Part shown: positions 37,190 through 46,600 of the stretch, piece by piece
Layout of the letters: every line of letters begins with the position of its first letter
How positions within the stretch are numbered: the first letter of the stretch is position 1
Assembly: GCF_900112455.1 (NCBI RefSeq)
Contig: NZ_FOLT01000005.1
Location: 1-64,000 of the forward strand
Length of the DNA stretch: 64,000 nt
Source: Alkalibacterium subtropicum
Lineage (GTDB): Bacteria; Bacillota; Bacilli; Lactobacillales; Carnobacteriaceae_A
Direction: 5' to 3'
Position numbers and translations under genes: made by a program
The notes under the pieces: model-generated
What the model saw: the letters and a program-made list of their open reading frames with translations, nothing else
Database searches by the model: none
What the model was told of the DNA's origin: nothing

Positions 37190-37314
37190 CTATGCGAGCA
37201 GTTGCTGGATTCAGACTTGAAAAAGCTTTTGTCACAGCTCCTGTTTAAACTGCTGTTTTTATGAGATCAGAATTATCGCTTATAAATATAACCGATTCAC
37301 TTCTTATCTGACTA

Positions 37315-38559
37315 TCAATACCCGTAATCCGGATAAACCGCATCAAGGTATTCATCCAGTGTCAATCCGCTGTCATGAATGGCCTGTGCATCTTCGCGTC
37401 CAACGAATCGGTACTGCCATGGTTCGAACTGATAGCCGGTAATGTGTTCTTTGTCTTTTGGGTAACGGAGGATGAAGCCATACTCATGGGCATTTTCAGC
37501 CAGCCACATGCCGGCAGGTCTGTCTGCGAAGGCTTCTGACGTATAATAGGCCGGGTCTGAACCGCCGATATCAAAGGCCATCCCAGTCTGATGTTCACTG
37601 TGTCCGGGTCTGGCAGAATAGGTGTCAGCGGCTGCCTGTCCGTCTTCAGCTACATAGTTATTGTAAAGACTTTCCTGATAATCAAAGCTGCGATAGGTCG
37701 AGAATGCTGTCAGTGTGATGCCTTCAGCCGCAGCGTCATCTTTCATGTTCTCAAATTCGGCTCTGGCATATGAATTTTCACCCGGTGCATAATCCTCAGG
37801 CAGAGGAATCCCTTTATTGACGATCAGGATATCATCGATATAGGTCGGCGCCGAAACTTGACTCGGTGAGGTAGGGAAGCCACTTGTGTCCGAATCTCCT
37901 GAATCAGAGTCTCCACTGCTTGTCCCCGGTATATCCAGAACTTGTCCGACGTAGATCAGGTTCGGATTTGAAATGTTGTTAGCAGAAACCAGGGGATCCA
38001 CAGTTGTTCCGTAGTCACGCGCTATGGCTGACAATGTGTCGCCCGACTGGACGGTATAGGTTGTGCCGGATGGTGTCTGGTCCGGGCCAGAATCGCCGCC
38101 ACTGTCTCCGCTGTCGCTGCCACCGTCCGTTCCCGGTATCTCCAGAGTCTGCCCGACATAGATCAGATCCGGGTTAGAGATAGTATTGGCAGAAACCAGT
38201 GCAGCCACTGTCGTCCCGTAGTTACGTGCGATCACGGATAACGTGTCCCCTGACTGAACGGTATAGCTGGTGGAAGATGTGCCTTCATTACTGCCGTTAC
38301 TGTCACTGCCGCTTTCACCGCTCGTTCCTGGTATCGTTAAAGTCTGTCCGGTGACAATATAGTCTGGATTTGAAATACTGTTAGCGGAAGCCAAGCTGTC
38401 AACGGTTGTCCCGTAGTCCCGCGCAATCACAGATAACGTGTCTCCTGACTGAACGGTATAGGTCTCAGCTGCTGAAACAGGTGTTGAAACAGACAACATC
38501 CCGGCGACCGCTGTGGATGTTACCAGTGTATAAACGTTTCTTTTTATATGCCTTTTCAT
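37315..38559 (-). CDS. LysM (x3) D-alanyl-D-alanine carboxypeptidase, VanY/M15B family
   Basis: A 414-residue secreted wall enzyme. It has a signal peptide (about 1-30, ending TPVSA), three LysM domains each starting [10 protein letters not shown] (about 33-76, 95-140, 165-210) joined by Ser/Gly/Asp linkers, and a VanY domain from about 240. The zinc motif [12 protein letters not shown] is present, but the usual ExWH reads EPWQYRF, replacing the third zinc ligand His with Gln (codon CAG). The ATG at 38559 follows GAGGAG. It binds peptidoglycan and should trim stem peptides if active. Confidence 0.9.
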   Translation of the reverse strand: MKRHIKRNVYTLVTSTAVAGMLSVSTPVSAAETYTVQSGDTLSVIARDYGTTVDSLASANSISNPDYIVTGQTLTIPGTSGESGSDSNGSNEGTSSTSYTVQSGDTLSVIARNYGTTVAALVSANTISNPDLIYVGQTLEIPGTDGGSDSGDSGGDSGPDQTPSGTTYTVQSGDTLSAIARDYGTTVDPLVSANNISNPNLIYVGQVLDIPGTSSGDSDSGDSDTSGFPTSPSQVSAPTYIDDILIVNKGIPLPEDYAPGENSYARAEFENMKDDAAAEGITLTAFSTYRSFDYQESLYNNYVAEDGQAAADTYSARPGHSEHQTGMAFDIGGSDPAYYTSEAFADRPAGMWLAENAHEYGFILRYPKDKEHITGYQFEPWQYRFVGREDAQAIHDSGLTLDEYLDAVYPDYGY

Positions 38560-38979
38560 TCTTCTCCTCGCTTTCAAATAGTCTGGATCAATGGTCACTG
38601 TTCAAAACGATCATTTACTGTTTGCTTCACCTCATTTTCTCAAATCTCTTTCTTGTCGACCGGATTCGTTTGATATATTCATAGCTTTTTCATCCCCTAA
38701 TCGTTAATTTAATAATAACAACACAATGATTAAAGTGACAAGTGATACGGTATTCATGTCCTATGAATGAAGGCTTACTTTTTACAAACCCCTATAAATA
38801 TGAGAAGATTAAACTGTAAAAACCCCCATTTATTTACCTTTAATAACAGCTATTCACTATTGGCCAGCCCTCTTATCCGCACGCTTTCAGCGACCTGCTT
38901 CCGATGTCCTTCAGATCTTGAACTATAGAAACCGCTTCTCCTTCAATTATTATTTCGTGAACAAAAAGGAGGGATCCCT
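38560..38979. other. Intergenic region between the VanY gene and lipoprotein genes
   Basis: About 420 bases with no gene seen. It should carry the promoters of the divergent VanY and lipoprotein genes. AAGGAGGGA at 38967-38974 is the ribosome site of the broken lipoprotein gene. No repeat or strong hairpin was noticed. Confidence 0.5.
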
Positions 38980-39319
38980 TTGAAAAAAATACTTTTAGGC
39001 CTATTCATGTTGAGCACCTTGCTGCTTGGGGCATGTGATACTGAGCGTGAGACGCCTATTCCAGATACTTATGGAGAGGCTGATGATGAAGTAAATGTCA
39101 TGATAGAGACAGTGGCCGATGAAAAAGGCTTAACAGAGGAAGGCTGGCATAACTGAGAATGAACCGGAAGACGCCATGAGAACGGGCAGCGATTCAGACC
39201 AAGACGAAACGAATCAGGAAAATGACGGACCGATCACGATCGATTCCCTTCTCCTGTGCCTGACTATTATGAGTTGCTTCATTACTGAAAATGATCAAGT
39301 CATTCTGAACATACGGTAA
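38980..39319 (+). pseudogene. Frameshifted small lipoprotein gene
   Basis: A TTG start at 38980 with AAGGAGGG gives a 58-residue product: lipoprotein signal MLSTLLLGAC (Cys19) followed by an acidic segment ending at a TGA at 39154. Past that, an acidic reading (TENEPEDAMRTGSDSDQDET) continues in a different frame to a stop at 39317-39319, so the original gene was longer. Its signal closely resembles that of the next lipoprotein, so the two are probably an old tandem duplication with one copy decayed. Confidence 0.6.
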
Positions 39320-39373
39320 TACATCCATTCCATTTTCACCGATTTTTTTCAAATCAGGGGAGGTATATATATC

Positions 39374-40105
39374 ATGCGCAAACGATTGGTACTAATGATT
39401 GCAGGTACGCTGCTGCTTGGTGCATGTGGTGCCGCAGACGAAACGACCGAACCCGAGACAGAAGAAGTGACCGATCTGGACGAAGGGGGCGAAACCGATA
39501 CTGAGGATATAGGTAATGAAACGGAAACAGAGAGTGAGACAGAAGAAGCTCAAGAGGGGCCAGAAACCTCAGATGAAGAAACGAATGCAGGCAATACTGG
39601 TGACGATACGGAAACCGAAGATGATATGTCTGATGAAGAAACGGATGGAGACTCTGAATCGGCAGAAGATGAAGCGCGTACAGATCAGGCAGTCGACCTG
39701 AGTATCATCATGGATCAGGATTTTGAAGAAATGAACTGGGATGATGTCCATTTGACTCGGAGAGAGTTTGACGCCAGTCTCTCCGAACTGCAGCGCAGCT
39801 TTAACGAAAGTTATGAAGAAGATGAGGAAATGGATGTGACGATCAATAATGTCGACTTCTCAGGTGACACGATCGAGATCACTTTAACCAATCATGATGA
39901 CTCAGAGTATGCTGATATGACCGACCGCTTTCTTGCTGCTTTTCTGGACAGCTTCTACCGACAACTCTATCTTCATTCGGATTACTCAGACGGCGATACT
40001 CACCCACGTATCATTATTCAAACCAGTGACGGGGAAGTCATTACCGACGAGACAGATTTTACAGAGTATAATATCCAGGAAGAGATTATGGATTCTATGG
40101 ACTAA
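39374..40105 (+). CDS. Acidic lipoprotein of unknown function
   Basis: A 243-residue lipoprotein: signal with lipobox LLLGAC (Cys18), a low-complexity Glu/Asp/Thr-rich linker (about 22-105) and a small folded domain (about 106-243; VDLSIIMDQDFEEMNWDDV, THPRIIIQTSDGEVIT). The ATG at 39374 follows GGGGAGG. The acidic linker is common in exported proteins of salt- or alkali-tolerant Gram-positives. The domain is not recognised. Confidence 0.85.
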   Translation: MRKRLVLMIAGTLLLGACGAADETTEPETEEVTDLDEGGETDTEDIGNETETESETEEAQEGPETSDEETNAGNTGDDTETEDDMSDEETDGDSESAEDEARTDQAVDLSIIMDQDFEEMNWDDVHLTRREFDASLSELQRSFNESYEEDEEMDVTINNVDFSGDTIEITLTNHDDSEYADMTDRFLAAFLDSFYRQLYLHSDYSDGDTHPRIIIQTSDGEVITDETDFTEYNIQEEIMDSMD

Positions 40106-40125
40106 GTGTTTGAGTCCATTCCATA

Positions 40126-40170
40126 AAAAAAGCCTTGGAAACGTTGGGATCAACGTTTCCAAGGCTTTTT
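40126..40170. terminator. Bidirectional terminator
   Basis: AAAAAGCCTTGGAAACGTTG and its complement form a perfect 20-bp stem with a 4-base loop between the convergent lipoprotein and pdxT genes. Confidence 0.93.
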
Positions 40171-40189
40171 ACTGTTCTGACATTTTATA

Positions 40190-40792
40190 TTACGCTGCAA
40201 CTTCCGATCCATCAACAAACTTATCCAGGAAATAATTCAGGACCGCATAGTCCTCAGTCAGTTCAGGATGATGCGCTGTGACCAGGACGTTCTCGTGTTC
40301 GGCGGCGACGATCTTGTCATCGACAGCAGCCAGCACTTTGACACCGGGTCCGACAGACTGGATATAAGGGGCACGGATAAAGACCGCTTCAACTTCCTGA
40401 TCGATGCCTTCGAATTTGAGCGGCATTTCGAAGCTGGCCACTTGTCTGCCGAAGCCGTTCCGTTCCACTTCCATATCGATAAAGCCCAGACGCAGATCAT
40501 TCGTTTTATGACTTTCATCGGTACTGCAGAGGATCAGGCCCGCACAGGTCCCGAATATCCCCTTCCCCGCTTTGTGAAAGGCACGCAGACGGTCTTCCAG
40601 TCCCTGCTCGCGGATCAGTCGGCCGATCGCTGTGGATTCACCGCCGGGGATGATCAATCCATCCAGTCCATCAAAATCTTCCGGACGTTTGACAGAGACG
40701 GCCTTGATCCCCAGTGTTTTAAGTGCCAGCAGGTGTTCTCTGACTGCGCCCTGGACATCCAGGACACCGACTGTTTTATCTATTCTTACCAT
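40190..40792 (-). CDS. pdxT: Pyridoxal 5'-phosphate synthase glutaminase subunit
   Basis: A 200-residue class I glutaminase that supplies ammonia to Pdx[15 protein letters not shown], the nucleophile GTCAGLIL (Cys) and the His-Glu pair in AHHPELTED are present. Its start overlaps the pdxS stop by 7 bases, giving coupled translation. Confidence 0.96.
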   Translation of the reverse strand: MVRIDKTVGVLDVQGAVREHLLALKTLGIKAVSVKRPEDFDGLDGLIIPGGESTAIGRLIREQGLEDRLRAFHKAGKGIFGTCAGLILCSTDESHKTNDLRLGFIDMEVERNGFGRQVASFEMPLKFEGIDQEVEAVFIRAPYIQSVGPGVKVLAAVDDKIVAAEHENVLVTAHHPELTEDYAVLNYFLDKFVDGSEVAA

Positions 40793-41676
40793 CCGCGCTC
40801 TTGCATCCTTTCTTTCTCACCTATATGGCTGATCTCGATCCCTTTCATCGGCTCGCCCAGATCCTTGGATAGTTCGGCCAGTAATTCATAATCTTCATAG
40901 TTTGTGGTAGCTCGGACGATGGCACGGGCAAATTTTTCCGGTGTATCTGATTTAAAGATCCCTGAACCGACAAACACGCCATCTGCACCCAGGCTCATCA
41001 TCAGGGCCGCATCGGCCGGCGTAGCCACGCCGCCTGCCGCAAAGTTGACAACAGGAAGTTTACCCTTTTCTTTCACTTCTTTCACTAATTCGTAAGGCGC
41101 ACCGAGGTCTCTGGCAAAGGTCATCAGTTCATCGTTAGACATGGATGACAGCACGGCGATCTGACCATTCACTTTACGGATATGACGCACCGCTTCGACG
41201 ATATTTCCGGTCCCTGGCTCACCTTTTGTACGGAGCATCGATGCCCCTTCGCCTATTCTTCGTAAGGCTTCACCGAGATCACGACAGCCGCAGACAAACG
41301 GGACGACATAATCGGATTTCAATATATGGAATTCTTCATCAGCCGGAGTCAGGACTTCACTTTCATCGATATAGTCTACTCCCATCGATTCCAGTATGCG
41401 CGCTTCTGAGATATGACCGATACGGGCTTTCGCCATGACCGGGATACTGACGGCATTCATAACTTCTTCGATGATTTTAGGGTTGGCCATGCGTGCGACG
41501 CCCCCGGCTTGACGGATATCAGACGGGACGCGCTCCAAAGCCATGACTGCAACGGCGCCTGCCGCTTCTGCGATTTTTGCCTGTTCGGCATTGACCACGT
41601 CCATGATGACGCCGCCTTTTTGCATTTCTGCCATGCCGCGCTTTACTCTATCGCTTCCTACTTTTCTATTACTCAT
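40786..41676 (-). CDS. pdxS: Pyridoxal 5'-phosphate synthase, PdxS subunit
   Basis: A 296-residue TIM-barrel synthase that makes PLP from ribose 5-phosphate, glyceraldehyde 3-phosphate and ammonia. [30 protein letters not shown] (Schiff-base Lys) and [16 protein letters not shown] are near-invariant. The ATG at 41676 has an AGGAGG site. It is divergent from a MocR regulator and forms an operon with pdxT. Confidence 0.97.
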   Translation of the reverse strand: MSNRKVGSDRVKRGMAEMQKGGVIMDVVNAEQAKIAEAAGAVAVMALERVPSDIRQAGGVARMANPKIIEEVMNAVSIPVMAKARIGHISEARILESMGVDYIDESEVLTPADEEFHILKSDYVVPFVCGCRDLGEALRRIGEGASMLRTKGEPGTGNIVEAVRHIRKVNGQIAVLSSMSNDELMTFARDLGAPYELVKEVKEKGKLPVVNFAAGGVATPADAALMMSLGADGVFVGSGIFKSDTPEKFARAIVRATTNYEDYELLAELSKDLGEPMKGIEISHIGEKERMQERGW

Positions 41677-41823
41677 ATTTACTTCCTCCTGAATGTGTGT
41701 TTGACTCTTGCTGGTTATAAGTATACAAAAGATAGCTTCTGGACCCTACAACCAATTGGACTATATCCCACCCATCCAATTTTATGGTACACTAATGAAA
41801 AGAATATAAGGAGAGATTATTCC
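41677..41823. promoter_or_regulatory. Divergent pdxS/pdxR promoter region
   Basis: This 147-bp gap holds CCAATT twice in direct orientation (41753-41758 and 41777-41782). PdxR-type regulators bind spaced direct repeats in the same position in other Gram-positives, so these are candidate operators. A TATACTTAT sequence near 41731 may be the -10 of pdxS. The assignment is inference. Confidence 0.4.
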
Positions 41824-43233
41824 ATGGATAAGTGGGTTATCAGTCAGGATGGTTCCCTGCCGCTGTATCAGGAGATCATGCTTTTAACAGAAGAAAAAAT
41901 CAAGTCCGGTGAACTGGCGCCCGGTACGCGTCTGCCATCTGAACGAAAACTGGCTGACGCACTGGATGTGAACCGGTCCACGGTGATCCGGGCCATGGAG
42001 GAACTGACTGCCCAAGGCGTGCTCATTAGAAAAAAAGGCAGCGGCACCTATGTGAATCCGGATAAATGGGGGCTGCAGACAAAGCCGCTGATCAATTGGG
42101 GAACTTCGTTGACTAATGAAACTATCAAAAGAAAGAGTGCATATGAACTGGCCGCAGATAAAGTGCGGGCACAAAAGTCGGAGGAGATCCTGGATCTCTC
42201 TAGAGGTGTGCTGTCGGCTGACTTGCTGCCGGAACTGAAGGCGCCTCAGTTGTCCTGGAAAGAACTGGTCCAGCAGGAAAAAGAACAGACCCCACGGAAC
42301 ACCGGCATTCATTCTTTAAGGGAAAGTGTGCAGTCGTATCTAAAAAAAACATATGACATGACTGTGCCTTTGGAAGAGATCATGATCACTTCCGGAACTC
42401 AGAATGCCCTGTTTCTCATTTCTCAAGGCTTATTGAAACCGGGGGATGCTGTTGGGATCGAAGCGCCCTCCTACTTTTATTCACTGAGACTTTTTCAGGC
42501 AGCGGGGCTTCGTATCGTGCCTATTCCTATGGATGCAGAAGGCATGACTGTTAAAGGATTACAGGAAGCATCCGTCAACCACCCACTCAAGATGGTATTT
42601 CTGAATCCTATTTTTCAGAACCCGACCGGATTGGTTATGAGTGCTAAGAGAAAATCGGAGATTCTCGACTACTGCCTGATGAAGCGCATTCCCGTCGTTG
42701 AAGATGATGCCTATGGTGGCTTATCTTTTGACTCCTCTGTCGAGAATAGTCCTTTGAAAAAAAGGGATCGGCAGCAGCAGGTCATTTACCTTGGGACTTT
42801 GTCAAAACTAGCCGGTCATCATCTGCGGATCGGCTGGATGATCGGTCCTCCAACTATACTGAAAGAACTGGCGGCTATCCGTCTTCAAACCGATTCAGAG
42901 TTGAGTTTTCTCCCACAGTTCATGGCGGACCATTTCCTGCGCACCGAGATAGACGAGCATCAGGATAAAATCACGACCGAATTACAAAAAAGAGCCCGCA
43001 GCATGGAAAAATGGCTGCGAGCCGAATTTGGAGATGAGATTGACTTTCAACCGGCAAAAGGCGGCTTCCATTTGTACTGCCGGTTCCCGGATAAAACGAA
43101 AGAAGAAGTGGATGACATACTGAGGAAGCTGCTTGAAAAGAACATTATTGTGTCGGAAGGACAGAAATTCGGCGATCAGATGAACGGGTTTCGTTTGAGT
43201 TTTGTTAATTTCAGGGAAGATTTTTTAGAATAG
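41824..43233 (+). CDS. pdxR: MocR/GntR-family regulator of PLP synthesis
   Basis: A 469-residue fusion: winged GntR HTH (residues 10-75, GTRLPSERKLADALDVNRST and GVLIRKKGSGTYVNP) and an aminotransferase I-like domain (about 115-465). PLP would bind the Lys in YLGTLSKLAGHHLRIGW; NPIFQNPTG and VEDDAYGGL are also typical. The ATG at 41824 has an AAGGAGAG site; the open frame upstream is a shadow of pdxS. Such regulators sense PLP and control pdxST, and the divergent layout fits. Confidence 0.9.
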   Translation: MDKWVISQDGSLPLYQEIMLLTEEKIKSGELAPGTRLPSERKLADALDVNRSTVIRAMEELTAQGVLIRKKGSGTYVNPDKWGLQTKPLINWGTSLTNETIKRKSAYELAADKVRAQKSEEILDLSRGVLSADLLPELKAPQLSWKELVQQEKEQTPRNTGIHSLRESVQSYLKKTYDMTVPLEEIMITSGTQNALFLISQGLLKPGDAVGIEAPSYFYSLRLFQAAGLRIVPIPMDAEGMTVKGLQEASVNHPLKMVFLNPIFQNPTGLVMSAKRKSEILDYCLMKRIPVVEDDAYGGLSFDSSVENSPLKKRDRQQQVIYLGTLSKLAGHHLRIGWMIGPPTILKELAAIRLQTDSELSFLPQFMADHFLRTEIDEHQDKITTELQKRARSMEKWLRAEFGDEIDFQPAKGGFHLYCRFPDKTKEEVDDILRKLLEKNIIVSEGQKFGDQMNGFRLSFVNFREDFLE

Positions 43234-43252
43234 TTCTTAGATAAATCAAATA

Positions 43253-43277
43253 AAAAAGACCTCTTTAGAGGTCTTTT
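43253..43277. terminator. Bidirectional terminator
   Basis: AAAAGACCTC/GAGGTCTTTT stem with a TTTA loop. It ends pdxR and overlaps the 3' end of the small coiled-coil gene. Confidence 0.85.
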
Positions 43278-43450
43278 AATTTATTTTCAAGTGAACTGAC
43301 TTCTATCTCCAGTCGCCTGATTTCTTCTTTGTATTCCACTTCAGCATAAGGGCCAGCTTTAGAGTCTTCCTCTTCATTGTAATGTTTACGCGCTGCTTCC
43401 AGTTCCTTCTTTTTTTCAGACAATTCAGCTTCCAGTTGTTTTTTATCCAT
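43265..43450 (-). CDS. Small coiled-coil protein
   Basis: A 61-residue charged protein with heptad-like leucine spacing over most of its length (ELSEKKKELEAARKHY, IRRLEIEVSSLENKLKDL). The ATG at 43450 has an AAAGGAG site 9 bases before, and the terminator overlaps its end, so it is expressed alone. Function is not known. Confidence 0.7.
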   Translation of the reverse strand: MDKKQLEAELSEKKKELEAARKHYNEEEDSKAGPYAEVEYKEEIRRLEIEVSSLENKLKDL

Positions 43451-43519
43451 AACAGACTCCTTTATTTTTTAGTATAACAGACAAAATTATCACCAAAGAA
43501 CGAAAAGCTTTTAGACAGA

Positions 43520-44320
43520 TCAGCGCATCACAGAGCCGCCGGAAATTTTAACAGCTTCTCCGACAATATTTTCTGCCGCATCTGAAAGTAAGAAAGCTAT
43601 CGTGTTGGCGACTTCTTTTGGCGTAGATATACGTCCAGACGGCAAGTTCCTGCTTTCGGTCTCAAACTGTTCTTCAAAGCTGCGGTTTTCACGTTCACCT
43701 TTCCTGCGGATACCATCTCTTCCCATTTCTGTATCGACATAACCCGGGCAGACCGCATTGACACGGACGTTATGTTCGATAGCTTCCAGAGCGAAAGACT
43801 GAGTAAAGCCGTTGAGTGCAAACTTGGATCCGACATAGGCAGTCCCGGCATAGGTTCCTCTCAAACCAGACAGAGACGAGACGTTTACAATGGCGCCTTC
43901 CTGATTTTCCTTCATTGTTTTATAGATCTGCTGGGAAAGCATGATCGGAACTGTATAATTCAAATGCATAATGCGCTCCAGCACGTCCTGAGTCAGCTCT
44001 TCCACTACACTGCCTCCCGAAATACCGGCAGAATTGACTAATAAAGAGATCGGCCCCAGTTTTTCCTGCGCCGTCTGAACCAGCTTTTCTCTGTCAGAAG
44101 CTTCAGCTAAATCAGCCACAACCGATACGACTTTCGCATACGGCTGCTCACTTTGAATGTCTCCTTTCAGCTGGTTCAACACATCTTCTTTTCTTCCCGT
44201 GATCGTCACATCGGCACCCATGGCCGTCAGCACTTTCGCCGTTTCATAACCGATCCCGCCGGTCGCTCCAGTGACCAGCGCATGTTTCCCTGTGAAAACG
44301 TTAGATGAAAATACAGACAT
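43520..44320 (-). CDS. Short-chain dehydrogenase/reductase (FabG-like)
   Basis: A 266-residue classical SDR: ALVTGATGGIG cofactor loop, NSAGISGG, and the catalytic Ser and Tyr-Lys in NVSSLSG and YVGSKFAL. NADP(H) is likely from the Thr-Gly-Arg after strand 2. The ATG at 44320 has an AAGGAGG site. It could act on a 3-oxoacyl, sugar or steroid-like substrate; context gives no clue. Confidence 0.85.
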   Translation of the reverse strand: MSVFSSNVFTGKHALVTGATGGIGYETAKVLTAMGADVTITGRKEDVLNQLKGDIQSEQPYAKVVSVVADLAEASDREKLVQTAQEKLGPISLLVNSAGISGGSVVEELTQDVLERIMHLNYTVPIMLSQQIYKTMKENQEGAIVNVSSLSGLRGTYAGTAYVGSKFALNGFTQSFALEAIEHNVRVNAVCPGYVDTEMGRDGIRRKGERENRSFEEQFETESRNLPSGRISTPKEVANTIAFLLSDAAENIVGEAVKISGGSVMR

Positions 44321-44373
44321 AATCTTCCTCCTTAGTTAGTTGAAATGGTCCAACACATCGACATCAGTGATTA

Positions 44374-45036
44374 TCATTGCTGCCTACATGCCTCTTTTTC
44401 AATGATCCCGTTTTTCGACAAGACAGGATGGACTTTACTGATGAAAAATCCCATCATCGGGCTGAAAATCAGCATACCGATAACGGTCCCTTCGCGGACT
44501 GCTGGAGTCAGGCCAAACATGAAGGTCAAGGATAACGAAACAGCAATAAACAGGATATCAGCGATCTGTCTGATCACAGCAAATTTCAGCGGTACTTTCT
44601 TCGTCAAGGTCAGACAGAAACTTTCTATTGGAAAAGTCACAAGATCCAGCGTCATGACCATACTGACAGAAAAACTCGCCAAAACCAATGCCAGGACATA
44701 GATCAGCATAGCTATTGCATAGTTACTTATTGCTACAAATCCAAACAGATCATAATAGAAAAAGTTGACCAATATCCCTATCAGTATACTTAAAGGAATC
44801 TGGAGAAAACGGGTGAACCCGAAATCTTTTTTCAAAATGATGAACTGCCCAAGTACAAAGGACAAGTTCAGTATCATCGCAATGGTCCCGATCCGTATGC
44901 CAGACAGTAAGGACAACGATTGGGTAGCGGCATCAAAAGCGCCGACGCCTACAGCCGCTTTCAGCATAAATGTGATGGCTAAAGCCACGGCAGTCGAAAA
45001 AATCGACAGCAGCGCATACCCTTTATAATTTTTCAT
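44374..45036 (-). CDS. YczE/YitT-like integral membrane protein
   Basis: A 220-residue protein with six or seven membrane segments resembling the YczE family: ITFMLKAAVGVGAFDAATQS near the start and VTFPIESFCLTLTKKV in the middle. The ATG at 45036 is preferred because GGAG lies about 10 bases before it; earlier in-frame starts overlap that site. Function of the family is poorly known. Confidence 0.75.
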   Translation of the reverse strand: MKNYKGYALLSIFSTAVALAITFMLKAAVGVGAFDAATQSLSLLSGIRIGTIAMILNLSFVLGQFIILKKDFGFTRFLQIPLSILIGILVNFFYYDLFGFVAISNYAIAMLIYVLALVLASFSVSMVMTLDLVTFPIESFCLTLTKKVPLKFAVIRQIADILFIAVSLSLTFMFGLTPAVREGTVIGMLIFSPMMGFFISKVHPVLSKNGIIEKEACRQQ

Positions 45037-45137
45037 TAAATTCATCTCCACACCAATTCATTCATATTATTCAGTCACAATCAGTTTAGCACATCTGTCC
45101 CCCTAGTTCACACTTGATGTTCGACAAAACAACTTTA

Positions 45138-45649
45138 GTGTAATGTATATTTACGACTGACAGAAAAAGAAGATATCGACTACCTGCTTTCACTGATGAA
45201 AAATCCTGACATTATGGATTACTGGTTCAGCGAGCCGTATACCAATAAAAAAATTCACTTCTTCTTTCGATGAACGCCAAAAAGATGATTCGCTTAGACC
45301 ATTCATCGCTTATGGTGATGATGAAAAAATTGGCTATACCAGTCTCTTTCAAATCACCTCGCTTCCCCGGACAGCTGTGTTTGCGACCATGCTGGATCAG
45401 AACAGTCAGGGAAAAGGTCATGCTGAAGAAGTTGTTAGAAGAGTTGTCGATTACGGGTTCTGTCAGCTGAACCTGAATAAAATCACCCTTGATGTGATGG
45501 GTTTCAATAAAAAAGCCGTTCATATCTATCAAAAAGTAGGCTTCGAAGTCGAAGGCAAGAAAATACAGGAGTATTACATCAAAGGGAATTACTATGACAG
45601 CTTAGCAAAGGGCTTGCTAAGAGAAAAGTATGAAAATGGTTCAGATTAG
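45138..45649 (+). pseudogene. GNAT acetyltransferase (SpeG-like), frameshifted
   Basis: Two frames together encode a GNAT protein. The first reads LTEKEDIDYLLSLMKNPDIM then YWFSEPYTNKK and stops at about 45270. The second starts FDERQKDDSLRPFIAYGDDE and continues to GFEVEGKKIQEYYIKGNYYD, which contains the acetyl-CoA region (QNSQGKGHAEEVVRRV). The pattern resembles spermidine N-acetyltransferase. There is a frameshift near 45265 and no start codon at the 5' end. Confidence 0.75.
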
Positions 45650-45753
45650 ATCTGTCTCCGAACCCCTTCCAATAAGTATCAGGGTGACAGTATTCTTGTT
45701 ATAAAAAATATAAATCAGTATACTGAATATATAACACATAAGGAGCGGATACT

Positions 45754-46539
45754 ATGTCAGACTATGAAGTACCTGAAGTATGGGAGTGGAATAAAGAAGA
45801 AAAACACACGTTTGGTAACCAGCCTGTGGCAGGCAGCCGATTTGAACAGAAACTTCCAGTAGGAGAAAAGTCGTTCCAGGTCTATTCATTAGGCACACCG
45901 AACGGACAGAAAGTGGCCATCATGCTGGAAGAGTTAAAAGAAGCCGGGGTCAGGGATGCTGAGTATGATTTATATAAGATCCATATCGGAGAAGGCGATC
46001 AGTTCGGGAGTGACTTTGTCAACATAAACCCCAACTCAAAAATCCCGGCCATGATGGATCATTCGTACAAGGAACCGATTCGTGTCTTTGAATCTGTCCA
46101 CATCTTGTTATACCTGGCTGAAAAATTTCAGACATTCATTCCAGAAAGCTTTGTTGAAAGAACGGAACTGATGAACTGGCTGTTCTGGCAGACAGGCGCT
46201 GCCCCTTATGTCGGTGGCGGTTTCGGACACTTCTACAGCTATGCTCCGACGAAGCAGGAGTATCCGATCAATCGTTTCACCATGGAAACGAAACGCCAGC
46301 TTGACCTTCTAGATAGGCACTTAGCTGACAAAGACTACATCAACGGCGACGAGTACACGATTGCCGACATGGCGATCTGGCCATGGTACGGCCGTCTCGT
46401 TCAAGGTGACTTGTACGGCGATGCCGCAACATTCTTGAAAGCTGACGAGTACACGAACTTAAGAGAATGGGCTGACCGCATCAGCGAAAGACCTGCTGTG
46501 AAACGGGCTTTGGAATTAGACTATAAGGATATAAAATAA
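45754..46539 (+). CDS. yghU: YghU-like glutathione S-transferase family protein
   Basis: A 261-residue thioredoxin-fold plus helical GST protein, very like YghU/Nu-class enzymes: VYSLGTPNGQKVAIMLEEL at the glutathione site, NPNSKIPAMMD (cis-Pro) and ITFESVHILLYLAEKF-type region, then a C-terminal helical domain from about 135. Members are disulfide-bond reductases using two glutathiones. The ATG at 45754 has an AAGGAG site. A GST is uncommon in this group of bacteria, although some lactic acid bacteria import or make glutathione. Confidence 0.88.
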   Translation: MSDYEVPEVWEWNKEEKHTFGNQPVAGSRFEQKLPVGEKSFQVYSLGTPNGQKVAIMLEELKEAGVRDAEYDLYKIHIGEGDQFGSDFVNINPNSKIPAMMDHSYKEPIRVFESVHILLYLAEKFQTFIPESFVERTELMNWLFWQTGAAPYVGGGFGHFYSYAPTKQEYPINRFTMETKRQLDLLDRHLADKDYINGDEYTIADMAIWPWYGRLVQGDLYGDAATFLKADEYTNLREWADRISERPAVKRALELDYKDIK

Positions 46540-46555
46540 GAATAATAGTTACAGC

Positions 46556-46593
46556 AAAAACGCGACGTGCCGATAATGCCACGTCGCGTTTTT
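46556..46593. terminator. Bidirectional terminator
   Basis: AAAAACGCGACGTG/CACGTCGCGTTTTT stem with a 10-base loop between the convergent yghU-like and EamA genes. Confidence 0.93.
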
Positions 46594-46600
46594 AGTTGTT

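Larger units (their letters stand above)
36146..37314. other. Long gene-poor region
   Basis: About 1.17 kb with no convincing gene. It contains a bidirectional terminator (36389-36418, CAAAAACCTC/GAGGTTTTTG), a short remnant reading frame, 299-bp repeat copy 2 (36532-36830), an ATCACCG/CGGTGAT hairpin near 36940-36972 and the VanY-gene terminator (37143-37189). The rest shows nothing recognisable. Confidence 0.6.

Noticed and set aside
37038-37235. 65-residue minus-strand frame
   Set aside because: It spans the terminator of the LysM-VanY gene and has no ribosome site.
41413-41823. N-terminal extension of the MocR regulator
   Set aside because: Antisense shadow of pdxS; the GntR domain begins at the ATG at 41824 with its own ribosome site.
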